From Coptis chinensis (taxonomy: Eukaryota; Streptophyta; Magnoliopsida; Ranunculales; Ranunculaceae): a stretch of 64,000 nucleotides of DNA. Made by a program: the position numbers and the translations under genes. The stretch lies in assembly GCA_015680905.1 (NCBI GenBank), contig CM027377.1:31086501-31150500 (forward strand), written 5' to 3'. The notes under the pieces are model-generated. The model had not been told where the DNA came from. It did not search any database and saw nothing but the letters and a program-made list of their open reading frames with translations. Shown piece by piece: positions 1 through 11,634 of the stretch; position 1 is the stretch's first letter; every line of letters begins with the position of its first letter.

Positions 1-289
1 AGTGATATCGCTGGCCGCGACTGAACCACACGGGCGAGCTGCCTGTGAAGTAAAATGATAGACTTCTTGAAGAGCCCACCCGACGCCTTTTCTCGGGAAG
101 AGGTCACGAAATCGTCCGGAAGGTAATCACATGAATAGTGCGAGCATTGTCACGATCGGACGAAGTGTTGCCTTCTCTCGACGGCGAACGCGATCACGGG
201 GCGTCCTCGATGAGGAGAGACGAGCCCAGATCCCTTTGGCGGTGACGGGGGGTGGAGATCGACTTGCGCATACCGCATTTGAGCCATCA

Positions 290-1530
290 ACTTGTGGACG
301 CAGTGTCGCCATCGAATGCTAATGTAATGTTTGATATAACCAACTTCCACCGTGTCTTGGAGATAATGCTTGAGCCCCCAAAGATGCATCGGGCTTCATG
401 GCACTTTGCTTTATGAAATGCACAAAAGGCTTGCCAGTCGACCGCGGTGCCCGATGGTTGGCCGGAAAAATGAGGCGCTTTTTTGAATCTTATCCAAGAT
501 GTGGATCGGGAACGTGTCGACGATGAACTCTCTATTATCCGATCGGGCACGCTGCCGGGGCATGCGACCGGCGCTTCTTGCCCCGTGGGGAACGATCCGA
601 GACTTCGGCGACCTCGTGGCTCTCTGCTAAACCATGGAGTTTTAAGGTTTCCGCAACTTGATGTACTTTGTCGACACGAAATTAGAGCTCGGACGGTGTC
701 TCTGGCGTTTCTTCATCAATGACCCTAGCAAGGTCACCGCTTTCGCTCTCGGCAAGCATTAGAAAAGGCCAGTGTGGCGAAAGATTCTTTCAAGCCACTT
801 TCCATGCACAGCAGTTCGGCCTTGAACCGTCCTAGGAATTCTCGAATAGTTTCGCCCTCCTTGAATGATAATTGAAACAGAGAATCAAGATCCGCTTCTT
901 CCGCTTTGTTGTGGATGCGTCTTGGTGGGGCGGCGAACAAATCGATAAAGCTGCTTCGAAGGTGTTGATAGAATCGGACTCGAAAAAAGAACCATCGAGA
1001 GCGCCATCCTTGAAATCGGGCGGAAATAATCTGCAGATGGAGATAATCAAACTTCGGTGGTGAAACGTAAAGTGCCGGACTTTGAATATAGCGAGCCACA
1101 TCTTCGACCGAGGCGGTCTTTAGCGTCGCATATAGGGAAAGCGTGGGCGGATAAAGTCGTGTGGAGAGGATTTCTTTGAGGACCTCTGCGGTGAACGGAG
1201 ATGCGCGATACGTCTTAAGCATCTTGTGTACAATCTGTGTCGAGTCCTTCTTCGCAGAGGTCTGGCCAATCCTTTGGGACAACTCGTTAAGCTGCTGATT
1301 AACGTCATTGATCTGTGTTCAGCTCCGTTTCCGACTTGTTGTTGCTGATAACTATCCACCTGAACGCGTAACGTAGCATTTTCCTCCCTGAGCAAGGAAA
1401 TGCTCTCATTCGTTACTCCTAACTGGTGGGCGAGGTTCTGAACTTGATCTTCTATGCTAACCATGCTTCGTGGGGAGAGAGAATAGATGAGATGATCTCG
1501 AGTGGCTCTCCGAATGTCGAAACCACGCAC
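290..1530 (-). pseudogene. Decayed gag polyprotein of the leftmost Ty3/gypsy element
   Basis: Several minus-strand frames join to make a gag. The N-terminal part (1530 to about 1320) is a likely coiled coil rich in E, Q and L, including LAHQLGVTNESISLLREENA. The central part (1282 to 734) has the retrotransposon gag pattern, with FTAEVLKEI, a YPPTLSLY segment and FKEGETIREFLGRFKAELL near its end. A C-terminal piece split over two frames (about 430 to 290) holds FCAFHKAKCHEA followed by GLKHYLQDTVEVGYIKHYI, the Cys/His and 'LK..L...V..G..K.YI' pattern that ends this type of gag. Frame changes near 1300, 1050, 730 and 390 mean no intact protein. Gag would coat element RNA in cytoplasmic particles. 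Confidence 0.75.
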
Positions 1531-1540
1531 GGCGCGCCAA
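1522..1540 (-). promoter_or_regulatory. Primer-binding site of the leftmost retrotransposon
   Basis: On the minus strand, TTGGCGCGCCGTGCGTGG follows the LTR end directly. It resembles the TGGCGCCGT... primer site used by many plant gypsy elements (tRNA-Asp type), with extra bases that suggest mutation. It supports the LTR boundary at 1541. Confidence 0.6.
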
Positions 1541-2129
1541 TGTAAAGGAGCGTTTTGGTTTTCTCCTAATTACTACCGGGATGAACGGGAAGGGTTTGGA
1601 ATTTGATGATGTGACCGAGGTCGCTGCGAAGCGAATCCTTCTGCGATATCTTCTCGTTTTTCCTTTTTCTCGGGAGAGAAGAATCAGTCCGACGTAGTTC
1701 CAATAGGGTGGTATTTATAGAGTTTTGAGAGAGGAGATCCTTCCGACCGCGTGTATTCTTTTGTACAAATGTAGGGTGGAGATCGCGGATGAGTGTTGAA
1801 TTGGATGCGGTATGATTGGGGGTAGATCACGGTAGTCCCTATTTCCGTGTTGAGATTACCACTAAGATTTTGGCAATCATTACCCAGGTGGGACGTGTTT
1901 TCTATCCGGCGTTCTATATTTTGGCGGTGTTCGTGATGAGATATCTTCGTTCGTACCACCTACTCGAAGCTTGCCGCAGGTCGGTCTTGAGGTCGCTTTG
2001 GATTCATCTATCTTTGCGCACGTGTAATACGCTAGGGCGTTGTTCTCGTGTCCGCCTTGGAGGTCGATATCTTCGGTTAAACATGCTCCTCGCGAGTGCG
2101 ATGCCCTATGAGGATATCGCTCCCCTACA
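1541..2129 (-). repeat. 5' LTR (589 bp) of the leftmost Ty3/gypsy element
   Basis: The ends TGTAGGGGAG and CTCCTTTACA form an 8-of-10 inverted repeat with the canonical TG...CA termini. A TATA-like CTATAAATACC lies on the minus strand at about 1711-1721, where an LTR promoter is expected. A tRNA-complementary primer site follows directly. The partner LTR is not in the window, so the boundaries rest on termini and context only. The five bases next to the 5' end (2130-2134, caaat) would be the target duplication. Confidence 0.75.
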
Positions 2130-3116
2130 CAAATCACGAGATGACATAGAGAAAGATTCGCCTTGTCCCACGAACAACATGCGATCACCTAAACTCTTTA
2201 CTTTAGACCATGGCGATGAGACGTTATTAACATTCAACATGAATACCTTGAATTTAACAGTGTTGTAACTTTTGCTACTTGATTCAAAAAGCCGATCAAC
2301 CATTAGCAATTGGCCTGACGATTCCACCAAATAAAAATAATCGGAAATAAAATCAGGTCGATCCGGATTAGGTGGACTCGCAAAGAGGGTTGCCTTTGGG
2401 CAAGAAGCCCCGACTTCCTCGTCAGGTAAAATGATCACCCTTCCAATGTAGTCTAGAGCATAAAACTTTCCATCAAAATGTATGATATCATCAAAGAAAC
2501 ACCATCCTCCTTCAACAGTTTTCCATCCCTCATCTCCAATTCTACACCAAGCCAATTCGTCACGATCTCCATATATAGCCATGGCTAGGCAATTCTTTCC
2601 TCTAGGACTCGAAGATAACACCAACTTTTTAACACAAAAATGCTTCATCTCAGCCAAACTGAAAAACCTAATCTCTTCTTCTCGCATATTTACGGTCATG
2701 ACTGAATATTCCGCACCAATTCTCTCTGGGATATACTCCAACACATTTGGAAATGTCGTCAAAGGTGGAAGCTGCATACGAGTACTAGTTAGCGGATTTA
2801 TAAGATTAATGGAAGGGCTATTTTCTAGTTGTACTAGCCATCCTTTAGAAGATCCTTTCCACAACCACTGTTCAGTCTTTGCTAGTTTCAATTTGTGAAC
2901 CTCACTGGCTGCAAAGAAAAGATTGAACACTTCAGAATCAGTGTGGTTGCATGGGAGCATAAGACCTGGTAACGTGAGTGGTAGATATTTTGGTATTTTT
3001 GGTAGAGAAGATTTCCAAACCGGGCAGACTGCGCGAAGGCGCACATAGTCACTATAAGAATCGAGACGCACCACGATCTCGTCTAGCAAATAATCAGCTA
3101 TATCAGACCAATCCAT
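2106..3116 (-). pseudogene. F-box/DUF295 (KIB-type) gene, 3' end cut off by the retrotransposon
   Basis: The single open frame of 336 residues starts MDWSDIADYLLDEIVVRLDS, an F-box-like N-terminus, with the F-box helix region RAVCPVWKSSLPK at about residues 28-40. The DUF295 beta-propeller-like part follows: WLVQLENSPSINLINPLT, the SPRGKNCLAMAIYGDRDELA segment, and GEGWKT-like and HFDGKFYALDYIGRV-like blades. F-box proteins recruit targets to SCF ubiquitin ligases. DUF295 members usually run some 40-60 residues further, to the conserved region with C-x-Y-F-T-D-D. Here the frame enters the LTR after ...SMSSRDL at 2129 and stops at 2106, so the last eight or so residues are LTR-encoded. The N-terminal two thirds has no frameshift, suggesting a fairly recent hit. 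It may still be transcribed as a truncated protein. Confidence 0.85.
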
Positions 3117-3958
3117 CTATCTAGAACCGATTCTGCTGTTGTTTACACTAGAGTTCTTCGTGTCCAAATCGTACACACGAAAGGGGCTTATTGTTTCACA
3201 TAGCTATTTCCGCAAACACTCTTTACTATAACTCTATAAGTATTATATTGAGATTCTAAACACAATTAATTTGCTAAAAGATATGACGGGAGATACAATG
3301 TATTTCCGTTGTCTTTTGCACGCTCAATTACAAGATGTCAAGATCGAATCGTTGAAAAACTAGGACACTTTAATTACAATATCGATCAATATTGTAAGAG
3401 CAAGAGTTGGGGTGGGGTGTGATTGGAGCTGATCATCAAATGAGCTGCTCAAGCTTGGCTAGTATATTAAATTAACAAGCTGAGCCAAGCAATAAGAGAT
3501 GGTATATATTCATGCTTATCGTGCTGACTGCTGAGCTTTAACATAACCTCACTGAAGAGATGGTAGATAGTCAGAGTCAGTGAAAGAAATAATTGCTTGT
3601 ATAACTCACTGAAGATGTTGATGTTGTGAAACAACTTCAGTAAAAGCCTTTGTTGCGTGGTTATCAAGCAAATTAAGTAGCATTTTGCCAACAAAATTTC
3701 CATCATAGTTGCTGCAGACCTGTAAGAACCTTCATTACATAAATAAAAAGAATAAGCAATTTTCATTGAATTGACAGGCTTCCTTACATCTCAAGTACAA
3801 TGAACCACCAATAGTTGCAGCAGGATTAAGAACACAAGTAAGAATGACAAGTTGGAGTTCATCAAGCAGCATGTTGGTCCTCCTATCTTCTGGAAACAAT
3901 CTTTGGGACTCAATAACTCCATGAATTCTGATTCATCGGAACAAACCTAAATCATGTG
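3117..3958. other. Interval between the TBL gene and the F-box gene; no certain gene
   Basis: Both neighbours lie on minus, so this is the promoter side of the F-box gene and the 3' flank of the TBL gene. A minus-strand stretch at about 3700-3580 reads DGNFVGKMLLNLLDNH and continues ATKAFTEVVSQHQHLQ before a stop. It looks exon-like but I do not recognise the family, and no matching splice sites or neighbouring exons were found. Confidence 0.4.
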
Positions 3959-6900
3959 TCACAAGTTCAGTACCATCTGCATTACCATGTCATTCCAAGA
4001 GTCAATGGGCCCAGGTAAGCACCAATGCAGGCAGTCGTTCTGAACTGTCGCATTTATATCTTTCGCAAACGGGTGGAAATGCCTGTACGGACCTGGATGT
4101 CCGTCAGGCCTTAACAATGACAGTTGACTAGTGTCCAACAGTTTTATAGTTAGTCCCCTTTGGGATCCGACCTCTGCTGCCTTCTCAAACTCCTCTAGTT
4201 CAATGGTGCGCATCATTGAATCGATGTCAATCAAATCCATTTCACCTTGTTTAAAAGGAACCATTCTCTTGCAGGTACCTCCACTGAACCATTCCCCATT
4301 CTCAAAGTGGTCTGGCGTGGCAGCTCTAAACATAACTGTTGCATCATGATCCGATGAAGTGATGAAGTTGAAAACCATTTGAAGAACTTTGGTAAGCATA
4401 ATCCACTCCAACTTCTGTCAAGTTCTTCCCTGGACAGTAGTGGCAACCCTTGATTGTTTTGTTCTCATAGTAGATTGCTGTTTTGAGAAACCATTTCCCA
4501 CCGGCAATTACCATGTAATCATAGTTCTGATATTGGTCAGTCCACTTCTTATCGACTTCATCGAGATACAACTGAATTTCAGCAGATGAAACTCCATCAC
4601 TGTCTTCAAAAGTTTCAGCGTGAGCAAGAAAAGGAGACCAAACAACTGAGAGGGTGAAGTTGTGTGATGGGAAGTGCCATATCTTTGATCTGTATTCCTT
4701 ATCATGATAGACCTCAACTGCTTCTTCCACCTAGAATGCATGAAAGTTGACTTAATCAATCACCTTGTTTCCATACGAGACTAATTTGGAATCACAAGAT
4801 AACATTGGAATCACAATGTTACGTAAATAAAAAAGTAGACAAATTGCCAGTACTACACCCACCCGAACCCAGCAGACTGGAAAACATAAAATGGCATACA
4901 GTGCATATATCTACACATTCAGGTAGAGATTTTGATTCGTTGATGCAAATTGTTTAGTGGAGGAATCAATATCTCGACTGGAGCTTCTTCCATGAAGGCA
5001 GGAACCAAATTAACTTGAATCAATAGTTGTGACAAATGAGAATTTTTTGGAAGTAAGCTAGTGTTTTTATTCAAGATAAGATCTCACGAACTGACAAAGT
5101 TTTACACAGGCCAAAATCCTCCTCTCGTTGGACCACCATTCTAGTACATCAACGAATGGCAGTGGTGAACTAGGCCATTGCATATTATTAAATTTACTAA
5201 CTTGTAGAAACCTGTTACTAGATGAATGACAGAGATGGGATTTCATTGAATATTCAAATGCATTGTGCGGTCTTAATATGCAGAAGAATCAGTAAGAATC
5301 CCTAGTGATAACTGATTACTAACTAATACAACATATCTGTAGTGGTGTAGGGCAAATAATTAATTAAGCTAACTCCTTGTTATGGGCTCGCAGTCTGTAA
5401 ATGTGTTTACGGTGGTTTTAAACTTTAAAGGTGACGGAACTATCATGCCATTAATATACTAGAAGTAAAGGACTAAGTAAGGAAGGAGAAGTGATTCAGA
5501 TCTAGATCGTCATGGTTGATGTTAAACAGGGAAGAGATAGGGGAAGAAATTGGTGCATACAGTCAACAGATAAACCAAACCCACAAAACATACTTCTCCT
5601 TTTTCTCTTTACCTATTTTGTGTTAGGTAGTGAGAGAGAATACTGGCAAATAAACCATAAAGAAAACTCGAAAGTATAAGAATAAACAGTATATGAAGTG
5701 CCAAGTATTGGAATTTTTAAGGTCCAATCTATGAGCAGATCTTGGAAGCATTTGGCACTATAAGCTACTTCTTTTCAAGAGTTCATAATAAAACAGTTCC
5801 CTCCTTACTTTGAGTATGTGCTAATTGCATATGAACCTGTGTAGACCTCTCCTCTCATTGAGGAGGTTGCGAGTTCAAAACTCACTAGCGTTGGCTGGGG
5901 AGTTGTCCCTCATGTATATGTTTAAGCCCTTAGGGCTGGTGATGGTAGTAGCCTTCAGGCCACGTTTTTCGAGAGTCGGTTACAGCCTTCGGGCCAGATT
6001 AACAGTGACGTAGCTACTTACTAGGACCATAGGCGAGAGCAGGTCTTTGTAGAGCTAAAGGCGATGAGACTACTCAAGTGACGCACAAGGACATGTTCAT
6101 GTTTCATTCGTTAAGACCTAGTTGCTTGGGTTGTAAGCAACAACCTCTCTCTACAAAAGAGGTTTCTGAAAAAAAAATAGAGTATACCCCTAGTAGGTAA
6201 AAGGGCAAGGAGTTCTCCTAATCTTTACTTGTGCTGCAATTAACATATGTTTAGATAGAATGATGGACTTTTTGTTACTAATGCCTAAGCAGTTTCTAAG
6301 AATAAGCAGGTCATAATTTCAGGTTGCCAGACGTATACCCTTGTTAACTGAAAGACGGCTGTAAACAGTATACTAAGTCCATTTTGGTGTAGCAGTGGAA
6401 TGAAAACATATGTAGGAGAAGATAAAACTAGTAACAAGAAGTTGGATGTAGCAATGGGATCAGACAGGTAAACAATCCAGATACAGAATTATTATATAAG
6501 ATAATCACCACTTTTCAAAGGACTAATTGCATATGTAGTAGTAATGCTGTTCGAAGGGGGCATGGGGCATGTTTTGTCATGGAAAGAACTCCCATAAAAA
6601 CATACTGCCTCTCTCATTTTGCAGACTGCAAAATCTTTGCCTTCCCTCTTGCCTATTTACTCCACTTACCAAAACTTTCTTATTTTCAGTATGTAATCAT
6701 TTGCATTGTATGACGCAAAGGCTCTAAGTTCACTCAAAGTTATTGGATAACATATTTCCAAGGTAGAACCGTAGTTACCTTTGACAGAATGCAAAGCAAT
6801 GATTGGACATGGTTACGTGAAATTGAATCGCCAATAAATGCCCAAGACTTATTTCTCATCACAACAAGAAACCTCTCTGCATCAAACTGTGATAGCTCGC

Positions 6901-7861
6901 AATCCCGTGGCTTCCACCTCCAGTAAAGATAACCAGAATCCGGGCGCCCATTCCTCATACAGTTCTGGGGCTCCTGTATAACATGACAGGTCTCATTGGT
7001 GTAAATTGGCCCTGATGGATTTGGGATCCAGTCTCCAGTAAAAATATCACATTTTTCTGCATTATGATTATTATATGGAGTAAGACCTCACAAAGGAAAA
7101 AAGTACGATAATAAGCTCAATAAGCATAAACACTTCAATAACGCATAACTCTATCTTTGGAGACATAAAAAAGTATATGAAGTGCTTTATAATATTTCCA
7201 ACTTTCAAAAAGAAAAAGATTAATTTCACTGTATGAGAATGAATAAAGTGCAATGTAGCACTATCTCTGGGTTTCTCTGAATCATTAGCCCAAAAGGCTT
7301 AACAGAATTAAAGCATTTTCAATCATCAAACAAACTTAATGTGAGCTTATTAAACAAATTGCCCAAAACACCACATTCTTATTAAAAAGTAAAACAGTGA
7401 GTGCAAATCAAGTTTTCTTGAGATCCCATTTTTAAATTAGTTGATCTCCTTCTATCTTCAGTCTTTCACAAAAGCCCAACTCAAATCTAAGAAAATGAAC
7501 ATAGCACTATTTGGACAAATATTACAAATTTAAAGTAATGAATCCATTCTACTTGTCATCATTCACAAAGCCCAAGCTCAAATCTAAGTATGAAGAAAAC
7601 TTTCATACCTTTCTGAGCATTCTGATCTCCAGCTTGTAAGATCTCAGAAGAAACAAGAGTTTGAGCAGGAAGTACTAGTGACTCTACACTTGGTTTTTCT
7701 ACTTGTTCTACACTGATGGGCAAATATCCTATTGAGTGAGAGTAAAGAAGACGAAAAGCAAGACCCATTAAGAAAAACGTAACAGCAAACTTAGCTATAA
7801 CATGATTGTTCTTGTTAACTGAACTGCATGGGTTCCACTCAAATCTCATTTTCTTCACCAT
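3959..7861 (-). CDS. TBL: TRICHOME BIREFRINGENCE-LIKE (TBL) O-acetyltransferase, three exons, one frameshift
   Basis: Exons are 7861-7609, 7056-6779 and 4730-3959, with introns of 552 bp and 2048 bp. All four splice sites are GT...AG and the phases match (exon 1 ends one base into a codon, exon 2 supplies the other two). The start MVKKMRFEWN is chosen because the upstream ATG adds only a short extension not typical of the family. Residues about 24-42 form a signal-anchor helix, so the protein would sit in the Golgi membrane. Exon 2 has CDIFTGDWIPNPSGP and the esterase motif FIGDSISRN. Exon 3 ends with the second motif DCLHWCLPGP (DxxH). TBL proteins O-acetylate cell-wall polymers such as xyloglucan and xylan; the sequence resembles the AXY4/TBL19-27 group, but the substrate is not certain. 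In exon 3, at about 4388, two bases are missing from an A-run (CAAAG), shifting frame between ...DYAYQ and KVLQMVFN. About 434 residues would be expected if in frame. It is either a recent pseudogene or a sequencing error. Confidence 0.85.
5825..6180 (+). repeat. Possible tRNA-derived SINE in intron 2 of the TBL gene
   Basis: The segment carries a sequence like an RNA polymerase III B box (GAGTTCAAAACTC at about 5871) and ends in a run of nine A at about 6169-6177, as retroposed SINEs do. Internally it has GC-rich palindromic pieces (GCCCTTAGGGC, GCCTTCGGGCC) unlike the AT-rich intron around it. The A box is weak and I could not define a flanking duplication, so this is a suggestion only. Confidence 0.35.
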
Positions 7862-10395
7862 TTTGTTACTTAGTGCAAAAATGATGATGGGCAAGAAAAA
7901 AAAAAGTTCTTGAGTGTAGAAGCTTGGTAACAGTGTTAATGATCACGGTAGTGTCAAGAAGTTGAGATTTGAGGAAGGAGAAAGAGATAAACAGGATAGA
8001 GACAAAAGGTTGGAATTTAATATAATGAGTAAAAGATGAGTTGTCTTCTTCTTCTTGGTAGTTGGAATAGAAAGTGTAGTAAGCTTGTTTAGTAGCTGTA
8101 GTTAAAAAGAAGAGGAGTGTGAAATATGAAACGAACATCTACTGGTGTCACTAGTCAGTGCTAACCATTTTTTCTGTTACTATTTTGTGCTTCTGCCCTT
8201 CTAATTTCCGACTTTGTTATTAAAATGTTATTAAATGTACAGTTATTAGTGTCTACTTGTCTAGTGATTATAAGAGAAACATTTGGTGTGGAATCAGACA
8301 ATCAGGTTGTGATTATTTTAGGCGGATTTTAATGAAAGGGAAATTTCTCGAGCAAGGCACAATAATAACAATAATGTCAATTTGTTCTCAATTCGGGAAT
8401 TGTCAACAAGTTATTAGTGCAAAACCTGTTGTTTGCGAAATGGAGATAATTATACTAATCTACCGAATTCAAATTTGTAAATCGACGAATACATGTGGCA
8501 AACGACGAGTCGGCAAATGACCATAGTGACATAGTCTCTGTAGGCCACTTCTATAAATTTACTGTCGGTAAATGCAACTACTCTGATTAAAAAGGAAAAA
8601 GTTGTACACTCGTACCTCATGCCCAACAATTCTAGCTATCTTTTTTCTCATGCTGTAACTTCACTCCCATAATAATGGTTTCTTCATGTGGAAAACAAAC
8701 GAGAACAAGACAGAGATCTCCAAAACAAAACTACATAGATGTGTGTGTGTGTGCGCACTTTTGCGGCATGTTTTCTTTGACAATAATCATTATTGAATTT
8801 TTCACGGACGTTTATGCCACTTCTACGGATTTATGCACTAAAAATCTTTGGAAATGTCAAAAATGTCCATCGAAAATTCAGTTCCCTTACTTAAACTTCG
8901 TGTGCAACTTGGGTTTGTTCTGAGTACACTGGCATACAGCAAAGTGATTCCAAAAACACCACAAATCCTACTATGTCAGACTTGCCTAACAAAACCTCTT
9001 CCTCTACAATCCAATCAACAAAACCAAATATAATCAAGTGAGCAGAGGGAACGTTTTTGGGCCGAGTGGCTCAAAAAGTATTTTGGTTGGTTTCTGTTAG
9101 TCTTCATTCTCGAGCAATTTCTCCTTCACTCTCCCTCTCCCTCTCCCTCCTTCCTTCTCAACCAAACCCAACTCTCTTTCTCCCCAGCACAAACCCATCT
9201 CTCCCTCTCTCTTCTCCACCTCTACTCACGCCCCTAGTGCTTGCAGTTATCTAGTACGTATTTAGATTCTATCAATTAGTTTCTACGTAAAATCATTCCA
9301 GTGGAATGTCAATGTAACATCAGCAAGCTGCAAATGAAAAACTTTAGGACCATCATTGCTTGGAATCTATCGCAGGTAGCCAAAATCATTTGTCTTCTGG
9401 TACTCCTATTGAGTGCCTCCAACGAAGTGAAAGAACAGTTCGAACACGAGTAACACATAGGAAATGAGAAACCATAGGACCAGCCCATTAAATGCTCTCA
9501 AGTCTCAGCTACAGCCTAGATATATGGTCACTCCTAGAGAAGCTAAGTGCATTATTGGCCCCGTGGTGTTCCTACAAAGAGCCTTCAAAATCAATACCTA
9601 CCGTCATAAAAATAACTAAAGAAGAATTTAGGATTTCAGGATAGACCATTCTGATGGAGGCTTGTAGGCAATATTTTGTGTTATAAAATTTCCCATCCCT
9701 ACTATTTTTCACAAGACTAAAACAAGAAAGTTGTGGATCACCGTCATACAAGAACACACGGAAAAAAAACGTGTTAATACATTTTCACAATAATTCATCA
9801 CGGATAACTCTATAAGCATTCAAATCATTGTAAACTGTAAATGATCTAAGGCTTAAGCAATATACAGGATTACAGCGGAACTCTTCAGTCTTAACGTCAT
9901 GGACCACTCTAATTTGATTCTTCAGTCAGACAAAAACTGAACTTAATGTCTGGAGTTCAATAGCAAACAAAGAAACGCAGGAAATTAGCTTACTGCTTAC
10001 TGTGAGCGTGCATTGTCCGAAATGGTTGCAAGAAAGTTAAAAACACATCTTCTTACTTTACTCCGTTAACTCTACACAAAGGCAAATATCTAGTTATCTA
10101 CACTACTTCAAAAGGCAAATACCACAATAGTCCTCCAGTGTCGCCAATATAATTCTGCCAAGCACTAAAAGTTCGATTCCTACTAAATTAGCTGTTCTAC
10201 AATACTAAAACACGAGTAAGTCGCTAAATTCTACATATTTCAAGTGGAATAGATGGTTTGGAAGGGAGGAATCTCCCGTGTGTGTGGTGTGATGGTGGTC
10301 TTTTTCTGTGTAAGATGTTTCGGTGAGTAAAGAAGATGCACAACAACCCATTGACTCAGTTCAGCTGAATGGGTCAGTGAGTTGCAAATTGTGAA
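7862..10395. other. Intergenic DNA upstream of the TBL gene; no supported gene
   Basis: Only short, unconnected open frames occur. The start of the TBL gene is at 7861, so 7862 to about 8200 should hold its promoter and leader. A pyrimidine-rich stretch (CTCCCTCTCCCTCTCC type) lies at about 9122-9220. It is typical of plant leader or promoter DNA, but no adjoining coding region was found. Confidence 0.4.
9122..9220 (+). repeat. CT-rich low-complexity tract
   Basis: Imperfect CTCCCTCTCCCTCTCC repeats followed by CTC-rich sequence. Tracts like this occur in plant 5' leaders, but here no gene starts within the next kilobase. Confidence 0.6.
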
Positions 10396-10400
10396 CCAAG

Positions 10401-10693
10401 GGTTGTTTGTTAAATTTTAACTAATAAAAAAGAAAGGAAAGGAAATAAATGGTTCAATGTAGAAATGAAAACAGTTTTAAAATTGTGTCTGTTTTGTTTT
10501 GTTTTTTTTTTTCCCCTAAAATTTTTAGGTTTGGACCATGGACTCAAAATCATTTCCATTTCCCTAGTTTTGTTTCCGTATGAAAGCAGCCTTTCCTTTC
10601 CATGGGCAAACAAACAATAAAAAAATTATGGAAAATGTGGACCACACCTCTTTTCATTTTCTTTCCTTAGTATTTCCTTTAGAACAAACAGCC
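10401..10693. mobile_element. Small non-autonomous TIR element (MITE-like), 293 bp
   Basis: The ends GGTTGTTTGTT (left) and AACAAACAGCC (right) are inverted repeats with one mismatch in 11, flanked by a direct repeat CCAAG (10396-10400 and 10694-10698). The interior has matching purine-rich (AAGAAAGGAAAGGAAA) and pyrimidine-rich (CCTTTCCTTTCC) stretches that extend the fold-back. There is no coding capacity. The ends resemble the GGG(C)TGTTTGTT ends common among plant MITEs, but a five-base duplication does not settle the superfamily. Confidence 0.5.
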
Positions 10694-10915
10694 CCAAGTG
10701 AAACACGAAGTATATGAAAAGTTGAAATTGGTTTCAGAGAATAAAAATCGTTGAAGAGAGAAATTTCAAGGATGGGTGCTTTTTTTCTACTATTTTGTTT
10801 TCTGTGTATCCGTGTGGGTCAGTTTTGAAAACTAGATAACTGATAACTATGTAGAACGAAGATTGGACACTTGTTTTTTTTTTTCCTTCTTTCTACAACA
10901 ACACGTCCATTGTCA

Positions 10916-10920
10916 GTCTC
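10916..10920. repeat. Target-site duplication GTCTC, left copy
   Basis: GTCTC directly before TGATAAATAC; the identical GTCTC follows the right LTR at 19856-19860. Five bases is the usual length for Ty3/gypsy integration. Confidence 0.9.
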
Positions 10921-11584
10921 TGATAAATACAAATTTAAGCAAATTAACTATCTATGCGTAAACACAAATAATCAATTAACTAAATAAGTGCTTAATCAAT
11001 ATTTCTACTCTCAATTCATTATACAATATATAAAGAGTACGGATTCGTTCCACTCATAAACTATCAAGACATAAATAGAATTCAACTAATCAAACAAAAT
11101 GAACAATGATGAGAATAATATATGATGTGAAAACAATAGATATAATGATGATAAAAAGGTATAGAGAAGATTCAATCCACCACGCAATTTGATTGACCAT
11201 TAGGTTGATTATCGAATTGCCTATTGATCTCTAGTGAACACCAAGTCCTCTCGGATTAAGGCTTCACTAGCATGAGAGTTTAGCTCCACCACAAATCTCT
11301 TTGGTGGTGGCTCTAAACTCTAGTTCAAGTCTTATGATCTTTACCTCTAAACAATCAGAAGAATCAAACTTAAAACGCTAATACAAATCCATAACCATAC
11401 TAATTACCAATTATCCTCACATGGCTCTATAAACCTCCTCTAATGGAGGTTTAACCTTGTGTCATAAGAATAATATTAACTAAAGATTGAATAGAAGACA
11501 TAATTTAAAGATACTTGAATTAAAAGTAAACTAAAGCTTTTATTAATAATTCTAATGGAGGCTACAAACTAAATTTATAAACTA

Positions 11585-11634
<50 letters not shown>

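Larger units (their letters stand above)
1..2129 (-). mobile_element. 5' part of a Ty3/gypsy LTR retrotransposon (minus strand, runs off the left edge)
   Basis: Read on the minus strand, the order is LTR (2129 to 1541), primer-binding site (just below 1541), then gag (about 1530 to 290), with protease and pol presumably beyond base 1. The LTR begins TGTAGGGGAG and ends CTCCTTTACA, so its ends are near-perfect inverted repeats. The element lies inside the 3' end of an F-box gene. The other LTR and the second target duplication are outside the window, so insertion age cannot be judged here. The gag style, without an obvious CCHC knuckle but with a short Cys/His motif, resembles Tat-like plant elements; lineage assignment is tentative. 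Confidence 0.8.

Noticed and set aside
127..722. Several overlapping open frames on both strands at the left edge
   Set aside because: On minus they are pieces of gag in shifting frames; the plus frames are shadows with no recognisable content.
1816..2268. 150-codon plus-strand ORF
   Set aside because: It spans an LTR and the antisense of the F-box gene, so it crosses two unrelated sequences and is chance.
2482..2898. 138-codon plus-strand ORF
   Set aside because: Fully antisense to the F-box/DUF295 coding frame.
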